DNA of 6,795 bases from positions 1 to 6,795 of the forward strand of contig JAITHF010000023.1 of the NCBI GenBank assembly GCA_031280115.1, read 5' to 3'. Origin of the DNA: Spirochaetaceae bacterium (GTDB taxonomy: Bacteria; Spirochaetota; Spirochaetia; Treponematales; Breznakiellaceae). The notes under the pieces were generated by a model, which saw only the letters and a list, made by a program, of their open reading frames with translations, searched no databases and was not told the DNA's origin. Below, in pieces: positions 6,151-6,795 of the stretch. Each line of letters starts with the position of its first letter. The first letter of the stretch is position 1. The position numbers were made by a program, and so were the translations under genes.

Positions 6151-6173
6151 AAAACTTACTTACAAAAATATAA

Positions 6174-6266
6174 GAGGAACAGCTTGCCAAATTAGGTTAT
6201 GAAACACCCGGCAACTGCTCCAATATGGCTGGGCAATGGGCAACGGCGCGAAAAATGAGGGCGTAA
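6174..6266 (+). pseudogene. Short open remnant just before the transposase
   Basis: After a stop at 6171-6173, one frame stays open for 30 codons and ends with TAA at 6264-6266, 3 bases before the transposase ATG. It reads EEQLAKLGYETPGNCSN and onward, then ends KMRA. No ATG, GTG or TTG lies near its 5' end (the first Met codon is at 6225), although GAGG sits at 6174-6177. It looks like the C-terminal tail of a gene whose front is gone, in the place where small regulators sit in Mu-like elements. I do not recognise the family, and it could be chance. Confidence 0.3.
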
Positions 6267-6269
6267 ATT

Positions 6270-6795
6270 ATGGAAAAATGGATTTCTCTTGGAGACATCG
6301 CTCTATTATTAGAACGTACCAAAAGTACCATAATTAGAAAGGCGCAACGTGAAAAGTAGGCATACCGCATGGTTGATGGAAACGGCGGAAAGCAGAAGCG
6401 TTTTGATTTAGCGGATTTGCCGGAGGGCATCGAGAGGGCGTATGCGGCCGGTGTGAACCTTACGCCGGAAACGCTTCAAGCGGAATTAAAGCCGGTTCCG
6501 AAGACCGCGGCAAAGGTTACGGTTGACGGGTATGCCTGCCGAGGCGCGGCGGCAAGACCTATAAGACCCTTGACCAATGCACTGAGGCGGAACTTGCAAT
6601 CGTCCGCAACCGGCAAAAGGTCATCGCGGCTTACGAGCGGGCAAAGCAGGACGGCATAAACGCGCAACAGTTCGTTGCCCTCTATAATGAAGGAAAAATC
6701 CTGCCGGAGGTCAAAGCGCGGCTCGGCAGGCGGGGGAGCTGAAGGACTGCCGGCGCTTCTATGACGTGCGGTTCAAGCCCTACGCGCTGGCGGGG
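6270..6795 (+). pseudogene. Mu-like transposase, N-terminal part, broken; runs off the window
   Basis: ATG 6270 is preceded by GAGGG (6257-6261) at 8 bases. The start MEKWISLGDIALLLERTKST resembles the N-terminal DNA-binding domain of MuA-type DDE transposases. The frame meets TAG at 6357-6359, exactly where a Trp (TGG) is expected between QREK and AYRMVDGNGGKQKRF; the same frame then continues. Near 6536-6550 the coding signal moves to another frame and reads GGKTYKTLDQCTEAELAIV, then AYERAKQDG and FVALYNEGKILPEV, a typical Mu-transposase segment, until TGA at 6740-6742. A third frame then reads GELKDCRRFYDVRFKPYALAG to the edge. The catalytic DDE core would lie to the right. Several lesions point to an inactive relic; sequencing error could explain some of them. 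Confidence 0.75.

Larger units (their letters stand above)
5628..6173. other. Repeat-rich intergenic region without a convincing protein gene
   Basis: About 545 bases separate the isomerase stop from the mobile-element remnant. The left part is GC-rich and repetitive. The middle (about 5915-6090) is strongly purine-rich on the plus strand and includes AAAGAGAA at 5970, 5993 and 6013. The right part (about 6095-6173) is AT-rich with promoter-like sequence. A 64-codon open frame at 5909-6103 is made mostly of Lys, Arg and small residues, has no recognisable domain, and is best explained by the purine bias. Confidence 0.7.

Noticed and set aside
6197..6430. Minus-strand 77-codon frame over the transposase start
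   Set aside because: It overlaps the better-supported transposase remnant and shows no recognisable protein features.

Overview
The window looks like part of a bacterial chromosome with GC-rich coding sequence (by eye). It holds one tightly packed rightward carbohydrate-uptake and catabolism operon, then a repeat-rich intergenic stretch, then a decayed Mu-like transposase. Gene style, MalK-type ATPases encoded beside their permease, and Mu-family DNA suggest an anaerobic gut spirochaete such as a termite-gut Treponema. That assignment is an inference from general resemblance. No rRNA, tRNA or lineage marker is present to prove it.

Region 1 (1-2326) is the energising half of an ABC importer. 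The first 55 bases are the last 17 codons of a MalG/UgpE-type inner-membrane permease. Two different MalK-like ATPases follow, with gaps of only 4 and 2 bases, so the transporter probably uses a heterodimeric ATPase. Both ATPases carry Glu instead of Gln at the Q-loop position.

Region 2 (2375-5627) is the catabolic half. It encodes a zinc-dependent polyol dehydrogenase resembling erythritol/L-threitol dehydrogenase (EltD), a split dihydroxyacetone-kinase pair (DhaK and DhaL, joined by an ATGA overlap), and an RpiB/LacAB-fold sugar-phosphate isomerase with EryI/DerI-like features. The simplest joint reading is: uptake of a four-carbon polyol or related sugar, oxidation to erythrulose, phosphorylation, then isomerisation to D-erythrose 4-phosphate, which enters the pentose phosphate pathway. 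Dihydroxyacetone/glycerol use is the main alternative. No DhaM and no LerI-type isomerase lies in the window.

Region 3 (5628-6173) contains no convincing protein gene. It holds two copies of a small hairpin repeat, a 56-bp tandem repeat of about 2.7 copies, further inverted repeats, a good intrinsic terminator pointing left with no visible leftward gene, a purine-rich tract, and an AT-rich promoter-like island.

Region 4 (6174-6795) holds a short open remnant and then a Mu-type transposase broken by an in-frame amber codon and at least one, probably two, frameshifts. It runs off the right edge. This is a degraded Mu-like prophage or transposon next to the catabolic operon.
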